From positions 117,564 to 181,563 of the forward strand of contig NZ_FXYX01000003.1 in the NCBI RefSeq assembly GCF_900169265.1: a DNA stretch of 64,000 nt. Reading direction: 5' to 3'. The DNA is from Brevibacterium iodinum ATCC 49514. Its GTDB lineage: Bacteria > Actinomycetota > Actinomycetes > Actinomycetales > Brevibacteriaceae. A model generated the notes under the pieces. The model made no database searches and was not told the origin of the DNA. It was given only the letters and a program-made list of their open reading frames with translations. Below, in pieces: positions 8,336 to 15,244 of the stretch (positions are counted from its first letter, which is position 1; the number at the start of each line of letters is the position of its first letter). The position numbers and the translations under genes were made by a program.

Positions 8336-8727
8336 ATGGCAGGCGAATTGATTCGGGAGCGGATCGCGATCCTGGCCGCGGACGGCGCGGAGCGCGTGGA
8401 ACTGGAACAGCCGCGACAGGCTCTGCACGATGCCGGGGCCACGACGGAGTTGCTGTCACCGCACGAGGGCGAGATTCAGGCCCGCAACAACGACATGGAT
8501 CCGGCCGGAACGGACCGTGGACGATGATCGAAGCCGGCGGTGCGAACGGCCGGACGCTGACCTCCTACCCGAGCATTCGAACCGACCTGCGCAATGCCGG
8601 CGCGAACGTCGTGGACGAAGAGGTGGCACGCGACGGGAACCTGATCACCAGCCGTTCACCCGACGATCTCCCCGCCTTCTGCTCCGCGATCGTGGAACTG
8701 TTCGGCCAGGCGGGTGAGGCACCATGA
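8336..8727 (+). pseudogene. PfpI/DJ-1 family protein gene with its catalytic centre deleted
   Basis: Two adjoining frames each match one end of a PfpI-type class I glutamine-amidotransferase-like protein. From the ATG at 8336, [17 protein letters not shown] and [20 protein letters not shown] are the N-terminal third; this frame stops at 8525-8527. Beginning at 8524 in another frame, [20 protein letters not shown] and [19 protein letters not shown] are the C-terminal third. About 70 central residues, including the nucleophile-elbow Cys-His, are absent, so the gene is internally deleted and frameshifted. A functional two-gene split is very unlikely because the active site is gone. Confidence 0.75.
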
Positions 8728-8858
8728 TCGAGGTGGCTCTGTCGGCAATCGTGCAGGCCAAGCCAGCCAGGGACAATGACGTCGAACTGAAGAGAGACAG
8801 CACCAGCCAACAGATCGACGCAGTTAGCTTCACCACGCACACGACACGGGAGGTACTC

Positions 8859-9272
8859 ATGACCATCAAGTTCGAATCCGTATCGCTCGAGGACGCTCAG
8901 CGCGTGATCGCCGCCGGTCAAAGTGAGGCGAGCAAGATCGGGTCGCCGAGCAACGTCGCGGTGGTTGACGCGGGTGGCAATCTGGTCTCCCACATCCGCA
9001 TGGACAACGCGTGGGTGGGCAGCGTCGACATCTCGATCAATAAGGCCTTCACGGCACGCGCCTTCGACATCGCCACCAATGATTTGGCCGAACAAGCTCA
9101 GCCCGGCGAGCAGTTCTACGGCATCCAGGGGTCGAACCATGGTAGGGTCATGGTCTTCGCCGGTGGAATCCCGCTACGCCGCGACGGACTGGTCGTCGGG
9201 GCGGTAGGAGTCAGCGGGGGCAGCGGCTTGCAGGATCAAATGGTCGCGGAGGCAGCCGCAGCGGCGTTCTGA
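8859..9272 (+). CDS. GlcG/HbpS-family (DUF336) heme-binding-type protein
   Basis: A 137-residue protein of the GlcG/HbpS fold. Family marks are VAVVDAGGNLVSHIRMDNAW (residues 33-52), the NKAFTARAF segment, and the Gly-rich GAVGVSGGSGLQDQMVAEAA near the end. The ATG at 8859 has GGGAGG upstream. Members bind heme or act as accessory proteins in glycolate, diol or aromatic catabolism; no signal peptide is seen, so a cytoplasmic role is likely. It sits between the PfpI remnant and an ABM gene, suggesting a partly decayed catabolic locus. Confidence 0.82.
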   Translation: MTIKFESVSLEDAQRVIAAGQSEASKIGSPSNVAVVDAGGNLVSHIRMDNAWVGSVDISINKAFTARAFDIATNDLAEQAQPGEQFYGIQGSNHGRVMVFAGGIPLRRDGLVVGAVGVSGGSGLQDQMVAEAAAAAF

Positions 9273-9314
9273 TCATCCCGGAAAACGCGAAACCGAACAG
9301 AGGAGAGATCGAAG

Positions 9315-9626
9315 ATGGCAACAACGCAGGTCAGCAAAGCGCTTCTGGTACGCCTCGAAGCACTGCCCGGCAAAGAGGACGACGTCCGCGACTTCTTGAA
9401 CCAGGGGCTGTCGATCGTCGACGGGGAACCCAAAACCGTCCGGTGGTTCGGAATCCAGTTCGGACCCTCGTCGTTCGGGATCTTCGATGCCTTTCCCGAC
9501 GACGACGGTCGCCAGGCGCACCTTTCGGGTGAAGTCGCGAAAGCGCTCGGTGAGAAAACGGGTGAGCTCTTCGAGGAGCCCGTGATCGAGCAACTCGATG
9601 TCGTCGCGGAGAAGCAGCCCGCATAG
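9315..9626 (+). CDS. Antibiotic-biosynthesis-monooxygenase (ABM) fold protein
   Basis: A 103-residue single-domain protein matching the dimeric alpha-beta-barrel ABM fold: KALLVRLEALPGKEDDVRDF at the start, FGIFDAFPDDDGRQAHLSG in the middle, and ending FEEPVIEQLDVVAEKQPA. Such proteins include quinol monooxygenases and stress proteins; the substrate cannot be told. It starts with ATG after AGAGGAGAG and lies 42 bp after the GlcG-like gene, probably in the same operon. A fragment of a related gene appears at 9936-10050. Confidence 0.78.
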   Translation: MATTQVSKALLVRLEALPGKEDDVRDFLNQGLSIVDGEPKTVRWFGIQFGPSSFGIFDAFPDDDGRQAHLSGEVAKALGEKTGELFEEPVIEQLDVVAEKQPA

Positions 9627-9875
9627 AGCAGGCCGCCGCGTCGCTGTGGTAGGACTATGATGCTGAGTTCCCGGGTTCGGCTACGGGGCTGCAACTTGCA
9701 TGTCTCTTGACCCGGATCTTCCTCGTCCGCCCCGTTTTCCAGTCGTCGGAGGTCCGCTGCTGGGCAGTCGCTCGGGCGGTCGCTCGCGGTTGCGATCAAA
9801 CGTCCACAGGAGGAGGTCGGGCCACGGATTCGGTGGCCCGAACCGGCCGCGCGGCTGCTCTACTCCAAGGCCTCC

Positions 9876-9936
9876 TGACTGGCCGACACCCCCGCTAGGG
9901 CGAGACTCCGCCCTGTTGTGGGGTGTCGGCCAGTCA
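9876..9936. repeat. Nested 61-nt hairpin with perfect 17-bp arms
   Basis: TGACTGGCCGACACCCC (9876-9892) and its exact reverse complement (9920-9936) enclose a second stem AGGGCG/CGCCCT around AGACTC. It has no run of T on either side, so it is a weak candidate for a normal terminator. It lies directly upstream of the remnant of an ABM-type gene. It may be a palindromic insertion element (MITE- or REP-like) or the fused ends of a lost insertion sequence; neither is proven. Confidence 0.7.
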
Positions 9937-10050
9937 CTCGCCCTGCAGGCTGGAGAGCTGTTCGGCGCAGACCCGAGCATTCAGAACTTCGACGTGTTCG
10001 CATACAGACTGCCCGGTGAGAACGGTAGAGAAGTACCGCTGAAGGCCTAG
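9937..10050 (+). pseudogene. 3' remnant of a second ABM-type gene
   Basis: The frame ending at the TAG at 10048-10050 reads ALQAGELFGADPSIQNFDVF and then AYRLPGE, parallel to the end of the intact ABM protein (GELFEEPVIEQLDVVAEKQP). The expected 5' two thirds are absent: the nested hairpin at 9876-9936 stands where coding sequence should be. I read this as a duplicate gene truncated at or near the hairpin. Confidence 0.45.
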
Positions 10051-10373
10051 ACCAGGGCTGCGGAGACATTGACGTAGAAGCAGGAAAGCGGTTTCCGGCA
10101 GCGGGCCCGGATGCAGACTGTCGAGGAACTTCAATCCTCTGGATCAGAGTGTGGTCGACAGCTAACCGATTGCCAAGATCATTTACGGCGTGTCTCCTTT
10201 GTCGGCGGATCCTTGTCAGGATCTCGCTGATCACGCTGGCCGCTCGATAGGTCAGGCAGATTCTCGCAAATGCGATGTAGCCCCTGTGTCTTAGTCAGGG
10301 CGCGTTGTGCTCGTCGCGTCGCGATTGACACAGTTCGCGCCACATCTGTCACTGGCAGCGGCATTCTGCATCG
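10051..10373. other. Stretch without recognisable gene before the mobilization island
   Basis: No frame on either strand resembles a known family; short open frames on the minus strand (10179-10379) are Arg-rich. Base composition is lower in GC than the flanks, which fits a junction of transferred segments or the non-coding transfer-origin side of the first mob cassette. I could not define an oriT here. Confidence 0.35.
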
Positions 10374-10718
10374 GTGCAACGCGGTGAAATGAAGCGGATC
10401 TTAGCCGGAGAGTCTATCGAGACCTCTGACTACAACGCAGTGAAGCGTATTCTCGTACGCGATGCCCTCCACGCCTCCCGCTCGGAGGAGTTGGACGCCG
10501 CCGTGGCGGCGCACCTGCTCGGGGTCGAGGCGCGTGTGCAGGCGTCGGCGGACGCTCGTGAGCTGGCTGCCCAGGTGCGCCCGCTGGCGATCAACGTCAA
10601 CGACTTGGATCACCGCGCGCGCGCCGGTGAGGCGGTGGCGCTGTCGTCGGAGGTGCCCGAGCTGATCGAGCTGCTGCGCGAGGTCCGCGCCTTGCTCGGG
10701 GATCGGACGGCCGCATGA
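10374..10718 (+). CDS. MobC-like relaxosome accessory protein, copy 1
   Basis: Encodes 114 residues (GTG start; an ATG follows at 10389). The C-terminal half, from RPLAINVNDLDHRARAGEAV to REVRALLGDRTAA, aligns with MobC of copy 2 (RRIGINLNQAVRRGG to AQLGDRTAL). MobC-type proteins bind oriT and help the relaxase. Its N-terminal part is unlike copy 2 and the ribbon-helix-helix segment there is not obvious, so this copy may be 5'-truncated or a recombinant. Its TGA overlaps the relaxase ATG (ATGA), a normal mobC-mobA coupling. Confidence 0.65.
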   Translation: MQRGEMKRILAGESIETSDYNAVKRILVRDALHASRSEELDAAVAAHLLGVEARVQASADARELAAQVRPLAINVNDLDHRARAGEAVALSSEVPELIELLREVRALLGDRTAA

Positions 10719-12001
10719 GCACCACCCACTACAGCCCGAGCACCAGCGCCGCCGACACCGAGCGCTATATCCGCGGGAAGGAGGACGAGCGGGGCGTCGC
10801 GATCACGTGCGAAGTGCCGGGAGGCCCTGGCGCATTCTCGGCGCGCGCACGGGCGCTCACGCAGAACACCACGCGCGAGGTCGAGGCGCTGCATTACCGG
10901 CAGTCTTTCAGCGACGAGGAGTTCGACCCGAAGAACCCGGAGCACGTGCAGCGGGTGAACGATCTCGGCTATCAGCTCGCGAAGAGGATGCACCCCGACT
11001 CGGACTGCCTCGTGGTCAGTCACGTGGATGGCCGGGGCAGAAAGCCGCATAACCACATCTTGGTCATCAATCACAGCAACCGGACCGGAAAGGCGCTCTC
11101 GGACTACCGGACGTTCCACGATCGCAAGGCCGGGAACCAGCGGGGCGTGCAGTCGGCGAACGACGAGCTGATGCGAGAGCACGGGCTCTCGGTCGTGAAG
11201 CGGCTGGAGCACGCGCCGAAGGACTGGGAGCTGCGCCGCGAGGACTTCGCGGAGGGCGGGCTCGACCGCGAGATGGGTGACCGGATGAGCGCCGCACTGG
11301 CCGACCCCCGCGTGGTGGACAAGGCCGGTCTCGAAGCGGTGATCGAGGAGCAGAACCAGCAGCTCGACGACGCCGGGGAACGTGTGCCGAGGATGCGGCT
11401 GCACAGCCCCGTCAGCAAGAAGGGCAAGCGCGCCGGGCAGGAGACCTGGACGCTCTACATCGAGGACCGCCGCGGCGAGTCCGGCCGCGCCGATCGCCGC
11501 AAACGCGCGAGCGCGCTCTCGGCGGACTTCACCCCGGAGGGCGCGCAGGCGTTCTTCGACTACCACCAGCAGCAGAAGGAGCAGGAACATGAGCGCAGCG
11601 CTCGACAGGCTGAAGCAGCAGAACGGGCCCGTGCAGTCGCCGCAGCCGCTCGGCAGTCCGGAGACGATGGAGCTGTTGACCTCGATCCTCGCCGCCGTCG
11701 AGGCGCAGAATACGAGGATTGCCACGCTGACCGAGCAGCAGAAGAAGCTCGCGGGGTTCGTGAAGGTCATGGACGAGGAGACGACGAGGCGGCTGGAGCG
11801 GATCACGACCCCGGCGTCGACCTCCTCGCCCTCCAGCGACGTGTCCGCGAGGATCGCGAGTATCGAGAGCAGGCAGAACGAGATCGCGAGCACGCTCGGC
11901 AAGTTCGCGCAGAGTCTCAACGGCGAGAGCTTGAACGCCGCGTCGCGAACCTTGGTCGCGGAGGCGCAGAAGAATCGCGCGGCTACGGCCTCGGCGATTG
12001 A
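10715..12001 (+). CDS. MobA/VirD2-type relaxase, copy 1
   Basis: DNA nicking-joining enzyme of conjugative mobilization, 428 residues. The N-terminal 250 residues form the relaxase domain: a Tyr-containing segment near residue 19 (ERYIRGKED) is the likely nucleophile, and the metal-binding motif is KPHNHILVIN with His112 and His114. The C-terminal third is a charged, Arg/Glu-rich helical tail (REQAERDREHARQV type) ending in YGLGD. The last 413 bp overlap a complete second gene in another frame (11589-12488), as with mobA/mobB of RSF1010. No type IV secretion or coupling protein genes are in the window, so transfer would need a helper. Confidence 0.85.
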   Translation: MSTTHYSPSTSAADTERYIRGKEDERGVAITCEVPGGPGAFSARARALTQNTTREVEALHYRQSFSDEEFDPKNPEHVQRVNDLGYQLAKRMHPDSDCLVVSHVDGRGRKPHNHILVINHSNRTGKALSDYRTFHDRKAGNQRGVQSANDELMREHGLSVVKRLEHAPKDWELRREDFAEGGLDREMGDRMSAALADPRVVDKAGLEAVIEEQNQQLDDAGERVPRMRLHSPVSKKGKRAGQETWTLYIEDRRGESGRADRRKRASALSADFTPEGAQAFFDYHQQQKEQEHERSARQAEAAERARAVAAAARQSGDDGAVDLDPRRRRGAEYEDCHADRAAEEARGVREGHGRGDDEAAGADHDPGVDLLALQRRVREDREYREQAERDREHARQVRAESQRRELERRVANLGRGGAEESRGYGLGD

Positions 12002-12488
12002 GGGTCTGAAGGTGCAGGCCACAACGAACCAGAAGCTTGTGAGCCAGGTCGGCGGCGTGGTGCAGCGGATCGAGAAGCGTACTGAGGAGCGGGTCGAGAA
12101 GGCCGTCGAGCAGGTCGCCGGGGAGGCCTCGGCCACGATGACCGCGAACCTCGACGCCTCGAACGAGCGCACCGAGCGGATCATGGCGGCGACGGCGAAG
12201 CTCGAAGCGCGTCAGCTCTGGTCGGCCGCCGCTGCGATGTGCCTCGCCCTGCTGCCGGTGGTCGTGGTCGTCGCCGGGCTCTGGATGGGCATCGCCGGTC
12301 TCATCACGGGCGCTCAGTGGGCGCTCGACGTGGACGGGCGCATCTGGCTCGGCATCGGGCGCTGGCTCGTGGTCTCCGTGGGTCTCGCCGGGGCCGGCTA
12401 CGGGCTCTTCGCGTCCGTCCGCTCGGCCGCCGGTCTCGCGGAGACGTGGAAGGGTCGCGGGGTGCCGAAGTGGCCGAGGTGGCGATGA
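11589..12488 (+). CDS. Membrane-anchored coiled-coil mobilization protein (MobB-like), overprinted in the relaxase gene, copy 1
   Basis: A 299-residue protein starting at an ATG with AAGGAGCAGG upstream, inside the relaxase gene and in a different frame. Residues 1-195 are mostly helical and coiled-coil-like (ASIESRQNEIAS, KRTEERVEKAVEQVAGEA). From about residue 210 there are two hydrophobic segments (MCLALLPVVVVVAGLWMGIA; then GIGRWLVVSVGLAGAGYGLF) and a short tail, KGRGVPKWPRWR. RSF1010 MobB is likewise nested in mobA and has a membrane helix; I infer a similar job, tethering the relaxosome to the membrane. The 3' 458 bp are nearly identical to copy 2. Confidence 0.78.
   Translation: MSAALDRLKQQNGPVQSPQPLGSPETMELLTSILAAVEAQNTRIATLTEQQKKLAGFVKVMDEETTRRLERITTPASTSSPSSDVSARIASIESRQNEIASTLGKFAQSLNGESLNAASRTLVAEAQKNRAATASAIEGLKVQATTNQKLVSQVGGVVQRIEKRTEERVEKAVEQVAGEASATMTANLDASNERTERIMAATAKLEARQLWSAAAAMCLALLPVVVVVAGLWMGIAGLITGAQWALDVDGRIWLGIGRWLVVSVGLAGAGYGLFASVRSAAGLAETWKGRGVPKWPRWR
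12027..12484 (+). repeat. Direct repeat, copy 1 (3' part of mobB-like gene)
   Basis: Matches 16455-16912 without gaps at an offset of 4428 bp, with most differences silent or conservative. Identity by eye is about 88-90 percent at protein level, far above the roughly 45 percent seen between the two relaxases. The pair brackets the mer genes and could recombine. Confidence 0.85.
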
Positions 12489-12506
12489 TGGCTGGATCCG
12501 CTCGAG

Positions 12507-12809
12507 CTACCGGTTCCGATCAGCGGTCGAAGGATTTTCGCAGCAGCCGGTCCTGCGGCCTCGGTGCCGCCGCCCTAACCTGACGAGCATCCCCGCCGTG
12601 ACGGCCATCACGACGGCGATCCCGGCACCGATGATCCAGGGGTTACCGAGGAGCCCACCGACGCCCGCGAGTGCTCCGCCCGCCGCGATGAGCGGCAGGC
12701 CGCAACAGAGCAGCAACGGAAGCGCGCAGCATGCCAGCAAGAGCAGTCCGGTCCCTGCAGCGACGACGGGACCGGCGCGCCGTTCGTCGCGGTCCTGATC
12801 GGCGCCCAT
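12507..12809 (-). CDS. Small MerT-like membrane protein
   Basis: A 100-residue membrane protein encoded after merA on the same strand. The ATG at 12809 has AGAGG upstream; a GTG nine bases earlier is less likely. Two or three hydrophobic helices are seen, the first with vicinal cysteines in ACCALPLLLCCGLPL, the pattern by which MerT-type carriers pass Hg(II) through the membrane. A Cys pair also stands near the C-terminus (RRTGCCENP). It differs from classical MerT in the later helices, so mercuric ion uptake is inferred from the Cys pairs and from the neighbouring merA and merR. Confidence 0.65.
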   Translation of the reverse strand: MGADQDRDERRAGPVVAAGTGLLLLACCALPLLLCCGLPLIAAGGALAGVGGLLGNPWIIGAGIAVVMAVTAGMLVRLGRRHRGRRTGCCENPSTADRNR

Positions 12810-12858
12810 CGTCTGCACCTCTTCAGGATGAGATCTCCCCGATTGCCTGCGTTGCCGG

Positions 12859-14280
12859 TCATGCGCAGCACGACAGCAGCGACGGGTCGGTGGTGAAGGC
12901 CTTCGCGGCGATCCGGATGCCCTCGGCCATTGTCAGGTAGGGAGCCCAGGCGTCGGCGATCTCGGCGACGGTCTTGCCGAGCACGTGGACACCGGCGGCG
13001 GCGAGCTCTCCGGCGTCCTTGGCGACGGCGGTCAGGCCGAGGATCTCGTTCGTGTCGGCGTTCACGACGATCTTGATGAACCCGCGGGTGTCGCGGTTGA
13101 CCAGCGCGCGGGGCACGTGGTGCAGCGGCAGGACGCGGCAATCGCAGCGGATCCCCGCAGCAAGCACTTCCTTCTCGGTCATCCCGACCGCTCCGATCGC
13201 GGGCCCGGTGAACGTCACCCGCGGCAGGCGGGAATAGTCGACGGCACGATCGGCGTCGGCGAACGCGTTCTCGGCGACGAGGGTGCCGTGGTGGGCGGCG
13301 ACGTAGACGAACTCGGGGTGCCCGGTCACGTCGCCCGCGGCCCAGATCCGCGGGTTCGAGGACCGCAGTCGGTCGGAGACGACCACCTCGCCGGAGTCCC
13401 CGGTCTTCACCCCGACCGCATCGAGGTTCAGGCCATCGGTGACGGGACGGCGTCCGAGGGCGACGAGCACCTGCTCGGCGCGGAACTCCTGCGAGTCGCC
13501 GGACACGTCGGCGGTCACGACGGCCTCGCCTCCCGTGCCGCGGGAGACCCGGGTGGGCACCACGCGGCGGACGACGCGGATGCCTTCGTCGGCGAACGCC
13601 TCCTGAAGCGCCTTGGACACCTCCGGCTCCTCCTTCGAGGCGAGCCGGGACCGCACCAGCAGCGTGACCTGCGAGCCGAGGCGAGCGAATAGCTGCGCCT
13701 GCTCCAGGGCGACGTAGCCGCCGCCGAGTACCAGCAACGACTCAGGAACCTCAGCGAGTTCCATTGCCGTGGTCGAGGTCAGGTACCCGGTCTCCTCCAG
13801 GCCGTCGATCGGCGGAGCCCACGGGCGAGAACCAGTCGCGACCAGGAAGTGGTCGGCCTCGATGGTCTCGACCGTCCCGTCGCCGGCGATGATCTCCAGT
13901 ACCGGGGCGTCTGGGCCGCCGGCGAACGATGCATCGCCGCGGCGGACCTGCCAGCCGTAGGAGTCGGCGACGTCGGCGTACTTCTCGCCGCGCAGCGACT
14001 CGACCAGCGCCTGCTTCCCGGCGATCAGCGCAGGCATGTCCACTGTCTCAGCCGTCGCCGCGATCCCCGGGAACCGGCCTGAAGCGTCGGCGGCGACGTG
14101 ACGGGCGTCGGCAGCGGCGATGAGGGCCTTCGACGGCACGCAGCCGGTGTTCACGCAGGTGCCGCCGAGCGTCCCGCGCTCGATCATCACCACCGACTTG
14201 CCGAGCGTGGTCGCACGGATGGCGGCGGCGAATGCTCCGCCTCCGGATCCGATGATGGCGAGGTCGTACTTGGTAGGCAT
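12859..14280 (-). CDS. merA: Mercuric reductase
   Basis: Cytoplasmic flavoenzyme that reduces Hg(II) to volatile Hg(0) with NADPH. It is 473 residues, i.e. the form without an N-terminal MerP-like domain. FAD-binding GSGGGAFAAA is at residues 11-20; the redox pair is GTCVNTGCVPSK (Cys42, Cys47); the NAD(P) site reads LVLGGGYVALEQAQ; and the C-terminus ends SLLSCCA, the Cys pair (471-472) that distinguishes MerA from other pyridine-disulfide oxidoreductases. It is divergent from merR and followed 49 bp later by the MerT-like gene. Expression should be from the MerR-type promoter at 14323-14354. Confidence 0.95.
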   Translation of the reverse strand: MPTKYDLAIIGSGGGAFAAAIRATTLGKSVVMIERGTLGGTCVNTGCVPSKALIAAADARHVAADASGRFPGIAATAETVDMPALIAGKQALVESLRGEKYADVADSYGWQVRRGDASFAGGPDAPVLEIIAGDGTVETIEADHFLVATGSRPWAPPIDGLEETGYLTSTTAMELAEVPESLLVLGGGYVALEQAQLFARLGSQVTLLVRSRLASKEEPEVSKALQEAFADEGIRVVRRVVPTRVSRGTGGEAVVTADVSGDSQEFRAEQVLVALGRRPVTDGLNLDAVGVKTGDSGEVVVSDRLRSSNPRIWAAGDVTGHPEFVYVAAHHGTLVAENAFADADRAVDYSRLPRVTFTGPAIGAVGMTEKEVLAAGIRCDCRVLPLHHVPRALVNRDTRGFIKIVVNADTNEILGLTAVAKDAGELAAAGVHVLGKTVAEIADAWAPYLTMAEGIRIAAKAFTTDPSLLSCCA

Positions 14281-14322
14281 CGCTGCTCCTGTCAGTCCTT
14301 GGCTTTCTGCTCTGTCTCAGCC

Positions 14323-14354
14323 ATACTGGACCTTCCAGTGCAGGGGAAGGTCAA
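14323..14354 (-). promoter_or_regulatory. MerR-type promoter/operator of merA
   Basis: Read on the minus strand, a -35 TTGACC (14354-14349) and a -10 CAGTAT (14328-14323) are 20 bp apart, and the spacer contains the dyad GACCTTCC/GGAAGGTC (14329-14336 and 14345-14352). An overlong spacer filled by a dyad is the hallmark of promoters that MerR-family activators twist into register. It lies between the divergent merA and merR genes, so it probably also represses merR. Confidence 0.82.
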
Positions 14355-14385
14355 GCCTGCTCCTGCCGAACGATCGGAGGCCGCG

Positions 14386-14775
14386 ATGCGCATCGGAGAA
14401 CTCGCCGAACGCGCGGGCACCACGGCGAAGACGCTCCGCTTCTACGAGGGGCAGGGGCTGCTTCCGCCGGCCGAGCGCACGCAGTCCGGCTATCGCGACT
14501 ACGCACCCGAGACGGTCGCCCGGATCGACTTCGTCCACCGCGGCCAGGCCGCGGGCCTCACCCTCGCCCAGATCCGCCAGATCCTCGACATCCGCGACGG
14601 CGGCCATGCGCCCTGCGAGCACGTGCGCGACCTGCTTGACGTGCGCCTCGCTGAGATCGAGCAGCAGATCGCGCAGCTCTCCGTGCTGCGCGACACTATC
14701 GCGGACCTCAGACAGGACGCCGCGCACCCGGACCCTGAAACGTGCAGCACCGATCAAGTGTGTAGGTACTTGTAG
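14386..14775 (+). CDS. merR: MerR-family mercury-responsive regulator
   Basis: A 129-residue regulator starting at an ATG after CGGAGG. The N-terminus MRIGELAERAGTTAKTLRFY is the MerR winged-helix signature, followed by the dimerization helix. Three cysteines, Cys77 (HAPCEHV), Cys120 and Cys126 (TCSTDQVCRYL), occupy places equivalent to the Hg(II)-binding cysteines of MerR, and the divergent gene is merA, so Hg(II) is the likely inducer. A related Zn/Cd/Pb-sensing MerR is the alternative. Its stop codon forms one arm of an 11-bp inverted repeat with the start of mobC copy 2. Confidence 0.88.
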   Translation: MRIGELAERAGTTAKTLRFYEGQGLLPPAERTQSGYRDYAPETVARIDFVHRGQAAGLTLAQIRQILDIRDGGHAPCEHVRDLLDVRLAEIEQQIAQLSVLRDTIADLRQDAAHPDPETCSTDQVCRYL

Positions 14776-14829
14776 ACGACGGTAGCCAATGACTCCAACG
14801 CTACAACCCCGATATGCGCTACAAGTACC
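14765..14829. repeat. 11-bp inverted repeat at the merR/mobC2 junction (oriT candidate)
   Basis: GGTACTTGTAG (14765-14775) and CTACAAGTACC (14819-14829) are exact inverted copies 43 bp apart, one at the merR stop codon and the other at the mobC start. oriT sites of mobilizable elements usually lie directly upstream of mobC/mobA and contain an inverted repeat next to nic. No experimental or database support is available. Confidence 0.35.
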
Positions 14830-15233
14830 CTGCTGGCCCTGACCGTACGGCTCCCAACACCAATGATGGTCATGGAGTCGATGAGCCCCAGGCGAATCGC
14901 GACGTGAGCATCGACGTGCGGGTCACGAATGCGGAGGGCGAAGCGGTTCGGCGACGTGCTCGCAGGCTCGGCGTGAAGCCGAGCAAATGGGTACGCACGG
15001 TCATTCTCGACGCCCTGGACTCCCGCCGGGACGGTCTCGGGCATCTAGAGGTCGCGGCGGCCTCCACGCCGTCGCCGGAGCTGGGTCAGGCGGTCGAGCA
15101 GGTGCGCCGAATCGGGATCAACCTGAACCAGGCGGTGCGTCGCGGTGGTGCCCTCGACGACGATCTGCTGCGCGAGGTCATGGAATCGATGGATGCCGTG
15201 CGGGCACAGCTCGGGGATCGGACGGCGCTATAA
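14814..15233 (+). CDS. MobC-like relaxosome accessory protein, copy 2
   Basis: A 139-residue protein with a ribbon-helix-helix-like segment at residues 30-70 (DVSIDVRVTNAEGEAVRRRA, then GVKPSKWVRTVILDAL) and the family C-terminal motif RRIGINLNQAVRRGG, typical of MobC/BmgB proteins that bind oriT and open the nick region. It precedes the relaxase gene with a TAA that overlaps the position where the relaxase start should be. The first 30 residues are poorly defined, and a later start is possible. Confidence 0.78.
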   Translation: MRYKYPAGPDRTAPNTNDGHGVDEPQANRDVSIDVRVTNAEGEAVRRRARRLGVKPSKWVRTVILDALDSRRDGLGHLEVAAASTPSPELGQAVEQVRRIGINLNQAVRRGGALDDDLLREVMESMDAVRAQLGDRTAL

Positions 15234-15244
15234 GTACGGTCAAC

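Noticed and set aside
10610..12184. 524-codon minus-strand frame across the relaxase
   Set aside because: Its Ser/Arg-rich and Leu-rich stretches are reverse readings of the two overlapping plus-strand genes; no homologue-like motif was seen.
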